The position numbers were made by a program, and so were the translations under genes. 64,000 nucleotides of DNA from Bacteroidetes bacterium UBA7674 (GTDB lineage: Bacteria > Bacteroidota > Bacteroidia > Chitinophagales > Chitinophagaceae), in contig DLHG01000007.1 of NCBI GenBank assembly GCA_002483105.1, positions 62,001-126,000 of the forward strand. The letters run 5' to 3'. The notes below the pieces were generated by a model. That model worked only from the letters and a program-made list of their open reading frames with translations. It was not told where the DNA came from and ran no database searches. Position 1 is the stretch's first letter. The number at the start of each line of letters is the position of its first letter. Below are positions 35,802-45,281 of the stretch, piece by piece.

Positions 35802-36995
35802 ATGCACACCCTTCAGAAAATAAAGCTATTCAGGGCGCTACTGTACGTCACGTATCCCTTGGCTCTTATATTTCTGTACCCCGTGGCGCTTCTGAAGAGG
35901 AAAAGCAAGGGCAAATACATCTTTTTCTGGGACAGGTATGCCATAGGCGGGGCACAAAGGGTGTACCTGGATATATTAGAAAGTATAAAAGATGAGGAAA
36001 AGCACCAGTTTTTCACACGTGCCGCCCTGAACCATAAGCTGAAAGACGAGTTTTTCTCACAACCCCATTCTGAGGCCGAGGATATCCATATCTACTGCGA
36101 CAATCTCCTGCTCAGGCTATTTTCGGTGCATTTTTATGCTTTTTACGTCAACAGGCATGCAGGAGCACACGTTTTTAGCTCTAATAGCACGTTTTTTTAT
36201 GATGTATTGCCGTTTTTTAGCAAAAAAGTGACCAAAACCGAGCTGTTCCACAATTTCACCTATGGAAGCAACGGAATGGAGTTCTTCGGGCTGGGCAATC
36301 ACAAATGGCTGGATAACCGCATGGTGGTTGATGCCGCTACCCGACAAAACATCATCAACCAGTACAAAGAGTATCACGTACCGGAGCAATACGCTCAAAA
36401 AGTACACATAATAGAACCCGGCGTTCTTATACCCGGGAAGCTGGATAAAGAATATTCGCTCCCTCTGAAAGTATTGTATGCCGGCAGGGGTGGTCCGCAA
36501 AAACGCATTTATCTGCTGAATAAGATCGCTGAGCATTGCATCAATAATAAACTACCGGTTGAGTTTCATTTTGCAGGCACCATGATGGATGAATTATCGG
36601 AGCTTGTAAAGAGTAATTCCGTGATACATGGAGAGATCAGCACACAGGGAGAAATGTATGCACTGTACAAGCAATGCCATGCTATTATGATGACCTCTGC
36701 TTATGAAGGTTTCCCTATGCTGATAAAAGAAGGAATGGCCTGCGGTTGTATCCCAGTAGTTACAGCACTGGAAGGAAACAAGACGCATATGCGCCACATG
36801 GAAAACTCACTACTCATTTTCAGCCCTGAGGATGAGGACGGCGTTGTGAAACAAGGCATTGAGCACATTGAATATCTACGGGCTGATATGCAACGGACTG
36901 AAGCGCTTTGCGGTAAAGCATATCATTATGCGCAAGAGCACTTCAATAAGGACGTGTTCATTGCTAAGTATCGGGCCTTTCTTTCCGGAGAATAA
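35802..36995 (+). CDS. Glycosyltransferase, GT4-like
   Basis: A 397-residue protein from ATG 35802. After an N-terminal hydrophobic segment (LLYVTYPLALIFLYPVALL) it shows the GT-B pattern: an N-terminal GGAQRVYLDIL loop, then LPLKVLYAGRGGPQKRIYLL at the start of the C-terminal lobe and ALYKQCHAIMMTSAYEGFPM with LIKEGMACGCIPVV, the EGFPMxxxEGMACG type of nucleotide-sugar site. It probably transfers a sugar onto a lipid-linked glycan. Its stop abuts the stop of the convergent methyltransferase with no base between. Confidence 0.82.
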   Translation: MHTLQKIKLFRALLYVTYPLALIFLYPVALLKRKSKGKYIFFWDRYAIGGAQRVYLDILESIKDEEKHQFFTRAALNHKLKDEFFSQPHSEAEDIHIYCDNLLLRLFSVHFYAFYVNRHAGAHVFSSNSTFFYDVLPFFSKKVTKTELFHNFTYGSNGMEFFGLGNHKWLDNRMVVDAATRQNIINQYKEYHVPEQYAQKVHIIEPGVLIPGKLDKEYSLPLKVLYAGRGGPQKRIYLLNKIAEHCINNKLPVEFHFAGTMMDELSELVKSNSVIHGEISTQGEMYALYKQCHAIMMTSAYEGFPMLIKEGMACGCIPVVTALEGNKTHMRHMENSLLIFSPEDEDGVVKQGIEHIEYLRADMQRTEALCGKAYHYAQEHFNKDVFIAKYRAFLSGE

Positions 36996-37715
36996 TTAAA
37001 CCTTTCTTACCACGATCACATTGTTCAGGTAAAAGTCTGAACGCTTGATCTTCATCGGCAGTATTTTAGATAGCGCAAGATTGAATATCAAAAAGGGGCT
37101 GATGAAGATGAGAAAGAAAAGTGTCTCCAGCACCTTAGGTTTGTGCGGGATGAAATAGAAAATATACAGCACTATACTCTGGATCACACATTCAAAATAG
37201 GTACCTGTCTTTTCATAATTCACCACTTCAAAACCATGCTTTTCCATCAAGGCTTTCAACCCAAAGGAACTGTATCGCGCGTAGTCGTATGGCTGCTCAT
37301 GTTCCGGCCAGAAGAACGGGCAGGACAGTAACATCTTCGCGCCCGGTTTCATTACACGGTATAGTTCAGTTAGTATCTGGTCGGGATTAAAGACGTGCTC
37401 CAGCACTTCACTGGAAAAAACTGAATCAAAGTGGTTGTCAGCAAACGGGATAGTCTTGCCATCATAGAAAAAATCTGCTTTAAGGTTGGGGTTTCGGCTA
37501 CTCACTTCTGTCTCGTAGTCCAGCCCAATATATTTATCGCAGGTGAACATTTCTTCGTAGGGCTTAGTGCCGCAACCGAAATCCAGTACAGTACCGCTTA
37601 TATGATGCGCATTGTTCCGCAGCGAAGTAAACAACCGCTTCCTGATGATATAGAAAGGATTGTGAAAAACGCTGTGCCACCTGGGCATGAATGCTTCAGA
37701 TATATTTAACGGCAT
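36996..37715 (-). CDS. SAM-dependent methyltransferase (type 11) with C-terminal membrane segment
   Basis: A 239-residue class I methyltransferase. The SAM site is VLDFGCGTKPYEEMF; further motifs are FDSVFSSEVLEHVFNPDQIL and RVMKPGAKMLLSCPFF. The last 70 residues hold two hydrophobic segments (VIQSIVLYIFYFIP and FFLIFISPFLIFNLAL), suggesting membrane attachment near the glycan assembly site. It starts 9 bases after the next methyltransferase gene, so they are co-transcribed. Confidence 0.82.
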   Translation of the reverse strand: MPLNISEAFMPRWHSVFHNPFYIIRKRLFTSLRNNAHHISGTVLDFGCGTKPYEEMFTCDKYIGLDYETEVSSRNPNLKADFFYDGKTIPFADNHFDSVFSSEVLEHVFNPDQILTELYRVMKPGAKMLLSCPFFWPEHEQPYDYARYSSFGLKALMEKHGFEVVNYEKTGTYFECVIQSIVLYIFYFIPHKPKVLETLFFLIFISPFLIFNLALSKILPMKIKRSDFYLNNVIVVRKV

Positions 37716-37724
37716 ACCGGGTAA

Positions 37725-38627
37725 TTATTTCTTATCATAAACAACGAGGATAGAGCCTGCATCAATATTATTACGGTTCAATACAAAGTAACCTGTAATG
37801 AAGAACTTGAAGAATTTCATCAACGCCTTCTTAGAGGGGTTGTTTTTACCTGTATATTCTATATAGTGCTTTGCATAATTGCGGAAACGGTTCAGCTTCT
37901 CGGTTTTTACATCCTTCAACTGTAGTGGATATACTTTTTGCAATGCCGTAAACGACTCTTTATTCCACAATCCCATGTGGTGCGGTGGCATATTGAGCGA
38001 ATGATACTCATAGTAGCCAATGAAATGCGGATTATTGTTTGGTACGCAGATGATTAGCTTGCCACCAGGCTTCAGGCATTCTATCGCCGCCTTCATGAAA
38101 GAATCTATCTCTGAAATATGCTCTAGCACCTGGAAGAAGCAGACAAAGTCGTACTCGTTCTTATGATTCGCAGCATAGTCCTGGATGAACTCTTTATGCA
38201 TAGTGAGACCCTTACTTCTGCCCGCAGCTATGGCTTTGTCATTGAACTCCAACCCTGTGCAATCACAATTCTTATCGTTCTTTAGTCGCACGAGGAAATT
38301 ACCGGCGCCGCAACCAATGTCCAGCACTTTACTGCCGTTAGTGATAAAAGGCAGGGCTGCATCATAGTCCCACTTCCAGTCGGCATAATACCAATCATAC
38401 TTTTGCAGCTGCTCGTAGAAGACATCATTTCCTGCCAGGGTCAATGGATAGAAGAACCTATAGCCTGTTTGTTTACACTGATATACATCTATATGCTGCA
38501 TACCTGTAAAATATTCAGACACATCAATGGCCGTATCTTCCTTATAGAGGTCGATGATCATTGAGGTAGGAATAGAATTTATCTTCTCTGCCGGCTGATG
38601 CGTAATAGGCGATAATACAGGCTCCAT
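37725..38627 (-). CDS. SAM-dependent methyltransferase, class I
   Basis: A 300-residue protein with an N-terminal region of about 95 residues, then the Rossmann core: VLDIGCGAGNFLVRLKND, FVCFFQVLEHISEIDSFM and CLKPGGKLIICVPNNNPHFI. The pattern resembles methyltransferases in surface-polysaccharide loci (sugar O- or C-methylation). It begins 45 bases after the TylF-like gene and overlaps none of its neighbours. Substrate unknown. Confidence 0.82.
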   Translation of the reverse strand: MEPVLSPITHQPAEKINSIPTSMIIDLYKEDTAIDVSEYFTGMQHIDVYQCKQTGYRFFYPLTLAGNDVFYEQLQKYDWYYADWKWDYDAALPFITNGSKVLDIGCGAGNFLVRLKNDKNCDCTGLEFNDKAIAAGRSKGLTMHKEFIQDYAANHKNEYDFVCFFQVLEHISEIDSFMKAAIECLKPGGKLIICVPNNNPHFIGYYEYHSLNMPPHHMGLWNKESFTALQKVYPLQLKDVKTEKLNRFRNYAKHYIEYTGKNNPSKKALMKFFKFFITGYFVLNRNNIDAGSILVVYDKK

Positions 38628-38672
38628 TTATTTCTTGAATATATTATTAACGGTAGTTAAGCTATCGTGCTA

Positions 38673-39419
38673 CTACATTGTTTTTACTGCGATCCTGCCG
38701 GTGATGTCTATCCTGTTCAACAGCATTTTTATTTTATGTTGCTCCAGGTATTCATCTATTGCTTTTCTTGCCCCTTCCCAGTAGCCATAGTCGTCTATTA
38801 TCAACACACCTGCTACTACCAGCTTTGGATACAGGTAATTCATCTCCACTTTTGTAGATTCATACCAATCTGTATCCAGTCTCAGCACGGCTATGTCGTT
38901 CTTCACTTCAAAGGAAGGAAGAGTATCTTCTACCTTACCCTTTATATAAAATATACGCTCAGCAGGATAACCTGTCAGTTTCATATTGTTCTGCACGTCT
39001 TCTATACTGGCATCACACCAGGCAAAATCGGCATCCTTTTTCCGGAAGTTATCCAGGTATTCCTTCGCGGTCGTTCCACTGGCATCCTTATCTACTTCTG
39101 TTGGTTCGGTCATTCCTTCGAACGTATCAAAGAGGTAGAGGTTCCTGTCGGTGCAATTGAATTTCTGCAATGTCTTTGCTATCATCATCGAGCTTCCGCC
39201 ACGCCATACGCCACATTCATATAAGTCGCCAGGGATATTATTTTTCACTACATACTCCACAGCCTTATAGAGCGAGAACATCCGCTCAATAGTGGTCATG
39301 GTATAGGGCTGACATTCATTATAGATGTCTATGAACTCGTCATATTCCTTCAAACTCTCTGACTTTGACACTATATCAAAGCCTAATTTACCGGCGATCT
39401 TCCTGACAACCTTCTTCAT
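38673..39419 (-). CDS. TylF/MycF-family O-methyltransferase
   Basis: A 248-residue protein from ATG 39419 (MKKVVRKIAGKLGFDIVSKS); the upstream open frame is not coding-like. Family motifs: GDLYECGVWRGGSSMMIAKT for SAM binding, LYLFDTFEGMTEP, and LRLDTDWYESTKVEMNYLYP with GVLIIDDYGYWEGARKA, which in MycF holds the Mg-binding acidic residues. These enzymes methylate sugar hydroxyls in macrolides and surface glycans. It is the first gene of a three-methyltransferase operon. Confidence 0.85.
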   Translation of the reverse strand: MKKVVRKIAGKLGFDIVSKSESLKEYDEFIDIYNECQPYTMTTIERMFSLYKAVEYVVKNNIPGDLYECGVWRGGSSMMIAKTLQKFNCTDRNLYLFDTFEGMTEPTEVDKDASGTTAKEYLDNFRKKDADFAWCDASIEDVQNNMKLTGYPAERIFYIKGKVEDTLPSFEVKNDIAVLRLDTDWYESTKVEMNYLYPKLVVAGVLIIDDYGYWEGARKAIDEYLEQHKIKMLLNRIDITGRIAVKTM

Positions 39420-39615
39420 TCCAATGATGATTTGTTTATGATCCCTGCGGGATGCTTCTTTGCCAAAAGCATGTAAAAGTAAACAACCGCACCTCAAATG
39501 CAAAAATCAGTATGTATCAGGGCTTATACCCTACTTATGAGCATAAAACTGCTATTAATCTTACATTTACATTTTAAGAGATTGAAATTAACACATACAA
39601 TTGACAATTAAGTAA

Positions 39616-41127
39616 ATGGGCATTGTATTCCGCCAGTCTGTGAAAAGCTCCATAATTATTGCCGTAGGGGCAGTATTGGGCGCTTTGATCAACTTCATAT
39701 ATCCCAATATCATCAGTAAACCCGAATTTGGTTATAGCCGGACCTTTATTAACTGTGGTGTAATCTTTCACACATTCATCATGATGGGTATTGGTTCTAC
39801 CCTCATCAACTTTTCACCTAGATATGAGACCGGCTCTGAAAAGAGAAAATTCCTCATTACGCTCAGCGCTGTTATACCTGCTGCACTTATCATCCTGCTG
39901 AGCATACCCTACTTTCTGCTAAAAGACCAGATATTATTATTTTTCAACGATGCCGACAGGCCACTGGCAGCTGAATATTTCGGGCTGGTACCCGTACTTG
40001 TATTCCTGTGGAGTTATGTGGTGGCATTGGAGTGTTTTCTTATCAGCCAGTCGAAGACCGCTATATATACTTTCATTCGCGAGGTAGTGTTGCGGGTTAT
40101 CAATATAGGCCTGATAGGACTGCTAGTTCTGGATGTGATCTCGTTCAGCGGATTAATATATGGGCTGACAGCCTCCTATCTTTTGGCCATTGTTATCTTA
40201 TATTTCTTTTCCAAAAAAACAGACGACTTCGGATTCTCTACCAACCCGAATGTTTTCAGTAAAACGGAATATAAAGAGATCTTCAGCTACTCATGGTATC
40301 ATATGTTCGTATTGATCACCATGAACCTGCTGGGCTTTGTGGATACCCTGCTGCTTACCAACCTGTCGCCGGACGGCTTAAGCGCGGTGGCGATATATGC
40401 CACAGCCGTATATATAGCCACCATCACGTATATGCCCTACAGGGCCATGAACGTTGCTTCTGTCCCTACGCTGAACAGGGTCTATCTCTCCGGCGACAAG
40501 AAAGAACTCGACAATATCTTTCACCGATCTGCTATAAATATCCTTATTGCTGCCATTGCTATGTTCGCATTGATAGCCTGTAACCTGGACAATGCAGTAA
40601 CCCTTCTACCGGATGACTATGAGGCCGTAAAACCACTTACCCTGATATTGATGATAGGACGAATGGCAGAGATGGCTACTGGGTTAAATACCGAGCTTAC
40701 CAGTGTGAGCAAATATTTTAAATTCAATTTCCGCTCATCTGCATTGCTATTGGTGATGCTCATCGGCCTCTGTTTCTGGCTGATACCCGAATACGGCATG
40801 TATGGCGCTGCCTGGGGAAGCACCATCGCACTCACCATTATTAATATAGCTAAGCTGATCTTCGTGTGGGTGAAGCTACGTGTGCAGCCATTCAATAAGC
40901 AAAGCCTGCTGGTACTCATCTGCGGCGGCGTAGCATTCCTGGCGGGTTATTTCTTCCCTGGCCTGTTCAGCTCATTCGACAATAAGCTGATCGGGGTGAT
41001 CTGTGATGTCATACTTAGGTCGGTAATAATTGCCGTGTTATATGTTTCATTACTTATATGGCTGAAGCCGTCCGCCGATCTGAGTGAGTACCTGAAAAGT
41101 ATAAGGGCCAATAAACGCCTGTTCTAA
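39616..41127 (+). CDS. Wzx-like polysaccharide flippase (MOP superfamily)
   Basis: A 503-residue protein with about 12-14 transmembrane helices and a typical start (MGIVFRQSVKSSIIIAVGAV) followed by GALINFIYPNIIS. The pattern LLLTNLSPDGLSAVAIYATA is typical of polysaccharide_synt/MATE-like exporters. It should flip lipid-linked oligosaccharides across the inner membrane. It is divergent from the methyltransferase operon and completes a small glycan-assembly module with the GT4 protein. Confidence 0.88.
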   Translation: MGIVFRQSVKSSIIIAVGAVLGALINFIYPNIISKPEFGYSRTFINCGVIFHTFIMMGIGSTLINFSPRYETGSEKRKFLITLSAVIPAALIILLSIPYFLLKDQILLFFNDADRPLAAEYFGLVPVLVFLWSYVVALECFLISQSKTAIYTFIREVVLRVINIGLIGLLVLDVISFSGLIYGLTASYLLAIVILYFFSKKTDDFGFSTNPNVFSKTEYKEIFSYSWYHMFVLITMNLLGFVDTLLLTNLSPDGLSAVAIYATAVYIATITYMPYRAMNVASVPTLNRVYLSGDKKELDNIFHRSAINILIAAIAMFALIACNLDNAVTLLPDDYEAVKPLTLILMIGRMAEMATGLNTELTSVSKYFKFNFRSSALLLVMLIGLCFWLIPEYGMYGAAWGSTIALTIINIAKLIFVWVKLRVQPFNKQSLLVLICGGVAFLAGYFFPGLFSSFDNKLIGVICDVILRSVIIAVLYVSLLIWLKPSADLSEYLKSIRANKRLF

Positions 41128-41190
41128 AGGGCTTTCACTCTTACAAATAAAGATTTATATGAACAAGTGACGATTATTCGTTAAAACCCT

Positions 41191-41198
41191 TATTTTTG
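41191..41198 (+). promoter_or_regulatory. Promoter -7 element of the DUF5606 gene
   Basis: TATTTTTG is a full match to TAnnTTTG, 19 bases before the ATG, implying a leader of about 12 bases. The -33 region does not show a clear TTTG. Confidence 0.45.
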
Positions 41199-41217
41199 CC
41201 TCCCTTTAAAGATTAGT

Positions 41218-41829
41218 ATGGAATACAGAGAAATCGTAGCAGTAACAGGAATAGGCGGACTATTCCAATTGATGGCCACTAAAGCAGATGGTGCGATCGT
41301 TCGCAACCTGGCTGATAAGTCAACCAAATTTATATCTGCGCGTTTGCATAATGTTACACCGCTGGAAAGCATTGAAATATACACAACAGGTGATAACGTG
41401 CGCTTGCATGAAGTTTTCCAGATGATGATGGACAGCAAGACGCCGGTTGCAGACCCGAAGAAGACTGATGATAAGGGTGTAAAAGCCTACTTCAAAGGTA
41501 TCTTCCCTGAGTTTGACGACGAGCGTGTATATGTAAGCGACATGAAGAAAATGCTGAAGTGGTATGAACTGCTGAAAGCAAATGACCTTTTGAACTTCGA
41601 AATGTACAAGCAATCAGAAGAAAGTGAAGAAGCTGCTGCTGACGAAGCAACGGAAGAAGCGCCTAAGAAAGCTACTAAAGCAGCTAAGAAAGCTGAAGAT
41701 GCTGCTGAAGGTGAAGAAAAGCCTGCTAAAAAAGCTGCTCCTAAAAAGAAGAAAGCTGAAGACGCTGCTGAAGGTGAAGAAAAGCCTGCTAAAAAAGCAC
41801 CTGCTAAGAAAAAGAAAACTGAAGAGTAA
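41218..41829 (+). CDS. DUF5606 protein with lysine/alanine-rich histone-like tail
   Basis: A 203-residue protein. Residues 1-135 are the DUF5606 domain (MEYREIVAVTGIGGLFQLMA, then SARLHNVTPLESIEIY and DERVYVSDMKKMLKWYELL), common in Bacteroidota and of unknown function. Residues 140-203 are an acidic stretch followed by PAKKA and PKKKK segments in an imperfect tandem repeat with a 63-bp period (KAEDAAEGEEKPAKKA occurs twice), reminiscent of histone H1-like tails. The tail suggests nucleic-acid contact, but that is inference. Confidence 0.85.
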   Translation: MEYREIVAVTGIGGLFQLMATKADGAIVRNLADKSTKFISARLHNVTPLESIEIYTTGDNVRLHEVFQMMMDSKTPVADPKKTDDKGVKAYFKGIFPEFDDERVYVSDMKKMLKWYELLKANDLLNFEMYKQSEESEEAAADEATEEAPKKATKAAKKAEDAAEGEEKPAKKAAPKKKKAEDAAEGEEKPAKKAPAKKKKTEE

Positions 41830-41845
41830 TAGAACTCACTATAAG

Positions 41846-41880
41846 AAAGAAGCCACCCGGTTAAACCGGGTGGCTTCTTT
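41846..41880. terminator. Bidirectional terminator between the DUF5606 gene and the T9SS paralogue pair
   Basis: A perfect 16-bp stem (41846-41861 with 41865-41880; core GCCACCCGGT) and a loop of 3 bases, with T-rich sequence on the plus side (TTTATTTTTT). The stop codon of the minus-strand gene begins in the last base of the right arm. Confidence 0.85.
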
Positions 41881-43496
41881 TATTTTTTGAAAAACCTGGT
41901 TGTCTTAAGTGTACTTGCAGAACGAAGTCTTATAGAACCTATTGATGAGGGAGTGTTCCCTAAGTCTATTTTTTCTTTTACTATACCATCTACCACATCT
42001 ACTTCCTTCTCAAACAACATACGGCCGGTGGCGTCTGTGATCATGATGGTCGCCTTAGTGTCTCCCGGGGCTATCTTCGCGGAAAGAACGAATGAGCCGG
42101 TTACGGGATTAGGGCTAACGGTCAGTTGCTCACCGGGTTCTGGTGTCGTAGCACCGGGAGGCATTGGTGGCTCAGGAGGTGGTGGTGGCATAAAATCGGA
42201 GTCGAATGAAACCGAGCTTTCTACACAGCCATTCGAAAACACACCTTCAACAGAATAGAACCCGTCAACTGTGAGTATCAACTTTTGATTGGTTTCTCCC
42301 GGCAGTAGTGCGCCGCTTTCAAACCATTGATAAGTATCGTAGCCGGGGGTAGCGAAGAGGGTGTCGTCTGTTTGGGTGACGATGAGGGGTTGTGGCATGG
42401 TTACCAATGGTCCCGGATATGTCATCCTGCATTCCCCGGTAAGGGAATTAAAGTTATATGCACCAACGTTATAATATCCGCTTGTATCAGGTATAATAGA
42501 ATAAGCATTGCCGAAACCGGTTTGGCTCCAACCCCAACTAATCGGACCATCTACACCTGTCATGTCAAAAGTTACCTGCAATGGCTGCACATTATTCTGG
42601 CAAAAGCTAAGTGGGCCATTTGGTGTAATGGTTGCACTGGTTGGTACTCTTTGATGAAGCACTTTAGGTACAGTAAACGTACCACAATGTTCAGTAATTA
42701 TTTTAACTGACAAATTACCCCCATGATTGGTAGTCATATACTGGCCGGTTTGGCCTGCTATAGCCACGCTTCCCCGATACCATTGAAATGTCATAGGCGC
42801 AGTATACCCCCCGGGATTGCCATGTGTTGTCGGGTGAAGCGTAATAGGACCATAGGCAGGGCAATATGCCCCTGTAGTGTTTGGAAGAATGTCAGGATTT
42901 GAATCAAACCCTCCAATCTGAGGTGGTGCGTGTACATATACGGTCTTTGTAGACGGCGCAGACGGTCCGCAAATATTATACGCAAAAACAGAAACGATAA
43001 GCTGACCTTGAGATCCTTGTGATGAACCTGCAACAACAGTTGCTACATTGGAAGAATCATCCTGAAACTCCCCGCTCCATCCAGACAGAGTATTCTCATG
43101 CCAATTATAAAATGTTGCGCCTGGCACGGGGTCAACTGAAAAAGTTTGCGTCGTACCCATACAAAAGACATCATTGCTGGCTGTAATAACTCCGGGCTGC
43201 CCAAGAAATGTATCTTCTACAACCGTAAACACAGCAGACGTGGCAACGCACCCTGAGAGATCTCTTTCTACAGTATAGTCACCGGGTATGCTTGCATCAT
43301 AAAAATCGTCGTTTGCACCCGGAATGATATTGCCGTTGTGATACCATTGATAGGTATCACCTATGCCTGCCCATAAAGACATCGGAATACCACTACATAT
43401 AGCAGGATAACCTTGCGGTGTGATAACAGGCGTACATTGCGCTGATGCATATCCACCTGACAAACACAATAGTAAAGTGTAAAGTATCGTGCGCAT
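41880..43496 (-). CDS. T9SS type A sorting-domain surface protein, paralogue B
   Basis: A 538-residue protein with signal peptide MRTILYTLLLCLSGGYASAQ and Ig-like/PKD-like repeats (DTYQWYHNGNIIPGAND and similar). A proline hinge (MPPPPPEPPMPPG) is followed by a type A sorting domain (LTVSPNPVTGSFVLSAKIAP to the C-terminal TTRFFKK). The last roughly 170 residues are almost identical to the upstream paralogue, while the N-terminal halves share only the scaffold. It starts 10 bases after that paralogue ends. Ligand unknown. Confidence 0.85.
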   Translation of the reverse strand: MRTILYTLLLCLSGGYASAQCTPVITPQGYPAICSGIPMSLWAGIGDTYQWYHNGNIIPGANDDFYDASIPGDYTVERDLSGCVATSAVFTVVEDTFLGQPGVITASNDVFCMGTTQTFSVDPVPGATFYNWHENTLSGWSGEFQDDSSNVATVVAGSSQGSQGQLIVSVFAYNICGPSAPSTKTVYVHAPPQIGGFDSNPDILPNTTGAYCPAYGPITLHPTTHGNPGGYTAPMTFQWYRGSVAIAGQTGQYMTTNHGGNLSVKIITEHCGTFTVPKVLHQRVPTSATITPNGPLSFCQNNVQPLQVTFDMTGVDGPISWGWSQTGFGNAYSIIPDTSGYYNVGAYNFNSLTGECRMTYPGPLVTMPQPLIVTQTDDTLFATPGYDTYQWFESGALLPGETNQKLILTVDGFYSVEGVFSNGCVESSVSFDSDFMPPPPPEPPMPPGATTPEPGEQLTVSPNPVTGSFVLSAKIAPGDTKATIMITDATGRMLFEKEVDVVDGIVKEKIDLGNTPSSIGSIRLRSASTLKTTRFFKK

Positions 43497-43506
43497 ATTT
43501 ATTCTT

Positions 43507-45132
43507 TTATTTTTTGAAGAACCTGGTTGTCTTAAGTGTGCTCGCAGACCTGAGTTTTATAATCCCGACCTGGGACGAAGCATCACCTAATTCAATCTTC
43601 TCTTCTACTATACCATCTACCACATCTACTTCCTTCTCAAACATCATACGGCCGGTAGCATCTGTAATGATGATCGTTGCCTTTGTGTCTCCCGGAGCTA
43701 TCTTGGCTGAAAGAACAAATGAACCTGTTACAGGATTCGGACTAACTGTCATTTGCTCACCGGGCTCTTGTGTAGTAGTACCCGGAGGCGTTGGTGGCTC
43801 AGGAGGTGGTGGTGGCATAAAATCAGAGTCGAATGAGATCGAACTTTCTACACAGCCGTTCGAAAACACACCTTCAACAGAATAAAATCCGTCAACTGTA
43901 AGTACCAACTTTTGATTCGTTTCCCCCGGCAGCAGTGTGCCGCTTTCATACCATTGATAGGTATCATAGCCGGGTGAAGCGAAGAGGGTGTCGTCTGTTT
44001 GGGTTACTTCGAGTGGTTGTGGGATGGTGACTTGTACAACGTTGGAGTAAATGATGCAATTTGTTGAGTAACCCCATTTAGACAAAACACCATAGTAAGA
44101 ACTTGTGTCGGGTAATATAGAGTACGAGTTAACTATCCCAGTAGCATACCCCCCGTTTCTAACCCAATGCCAGCTGATCGGATCACTTACACCAGTCATA
44201 TCAAACGAAACTGTCAAAGGAGTTGCATTGCCTACGCAATAAGACAACGGACCAGATGGCGACACTGTGATAGAATTGGGAACATCCTGATATACCTTTT
44301 TCGGAACAGTGAATGTTTCGTTACAGTAATGAGTAGAAATTTTTACCGAGTAGTTACCACCACGGTTAACTACATACTCCCAACCTGTAGCTCCTGCTAT
44401 AGCAGTATTGTTCAGGTACCACTGAAATGTATAGGGGTCAGTATGAACAATACCCGGCGCTGCATGCATTACAGGAAAAAGAGTATAATTATTCCCAGGA
44501 CATATTCTTGCATTCATATCCGCAACATCCACATTGCCGATTGTCCAACTGCCACCAATTTGTGGTGAGGCAACATCAATAACCTGCCTGGTGGCGGGCT
44601 GACTGGCACCGCATTCATTTAATGCACGAACATATATATTGGTTATCGGCATCGACTGGCTTGGTGAAACATTACCTGTTATAGTTGGCAAGATGGTTGT
44701 GTCAACGTTTACGAACATGCCTTGAGTGGAAATACCGACCCATGCATAACTTGTTGCTCCCGGCACTGCGCCTGTAAAATATGTTTGAACACCACCATTA
44801 CAAGTTGTATCTGCCCCTGTTATCGGTCCCGGCTGTGCCGGAATTGTATTCACGGTAACGGTGACAGGAGGCGACATTGCAACGCACCCAACAGAGTCTA
44901 TTTCCACAGTGTAATCGCCCGCTGTTGTAGCTACATAAGTACTGCTGTTGGCTCCACTAATCATACTACCATTCAAATACCACTGGTAAGTATCGCCGAG
45001 GCTACCCGTAAGTGTTACAGAATTTCCATCGCAGAAAGTTGTGGGGCCTGAGGATGTGATGATGGCATTGCATTGTGCTGATGCAGATTGCACAAAACAA
45101 CACAGGAGTATTGAGTATAGGATGCTGCGCAT
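43507..45132 (-). CDS. T9SS type A sorting-domain surface protein, paralogue A
   Basis: A 541-residue protein with signal peptide MRSILYSILLCCFVQSASAQ. Several Ig-like repeats (GDTYQWYLNGSMISGANSST, YTFQWYLNNTAIAGATGW, DTYQWYESGTLLPGE) lead to the MPPPPPEPPTPPG hinge and the type A sorting domain. It is the first gene of a two-gene operon and its downstream copy probably arose by tandem duplication. It should be exported by Sec, then T9SS, and anchored or released. Confidence 0.85.
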   Translation of the reverse strand: MRSILYSILLCCFVQSASAQCNAIITSSGPTTFCDGNSVTLTGSLGDTYQWYLNGSMISGANSSTYVATTAGDYTVEIDSVGCVAMSPPVTVTVNTIPAQPGPITGADTTCNGGVQTYFTGAVPGATSYAWVGISTQGMFVNVDTTILPTITGNVSPSQSMPITNIYVRALNECGASQPATRQVIDVASPQIGGSWTIGNVDVADMNARICPGNNYTLFPVMHAAPGIVHTDPYTFQWYLNNTAIAGATGWEYVVNRGGNYSVKISTHYCNETFTVPKKVYQDVPNSITVSPSGPLSYCVGNATPLTVSFDMTGVSDPISWHWVRNGGYATGIVNSYSILPDTSSYYGVLSKWGYSTNCIIYSNVVQVTIPQPLEVTQTDDTLFASPGYDTYQWYESGTLLPGETNQKLVLTVDGFYSVEGVFSNGCVESSISFDSDFMPPPPPEPPTPPGTTTQEPGEQMTVSPNPVTGSFVLSAKIAPGDTKATIIITDATGRMMFEKEVDVVDGIVEEKIELGDASSQVGIIKLRSASTLKTTRFFKK

Positions 45133-45281
45133 AAGCAGGAATTGATGGTGAAGGAAAATGCTTAATATAAAGTTAGAAATAATAATTTAGTATAATCTAT
45201 AAATGGGAGGGAATTTTTAGGGCGGGGCGCGAATAAACATCCCCCTGGACCCCTTCAAAGGCGGGAATTACTCCCGTAAAC

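Noticed and set aside
41624..41890. Lys/Leu-rich open frame in the DUF5606 tail
   Set aside because: A shifted-frame shadow of the repetitive KKA-rich tail.
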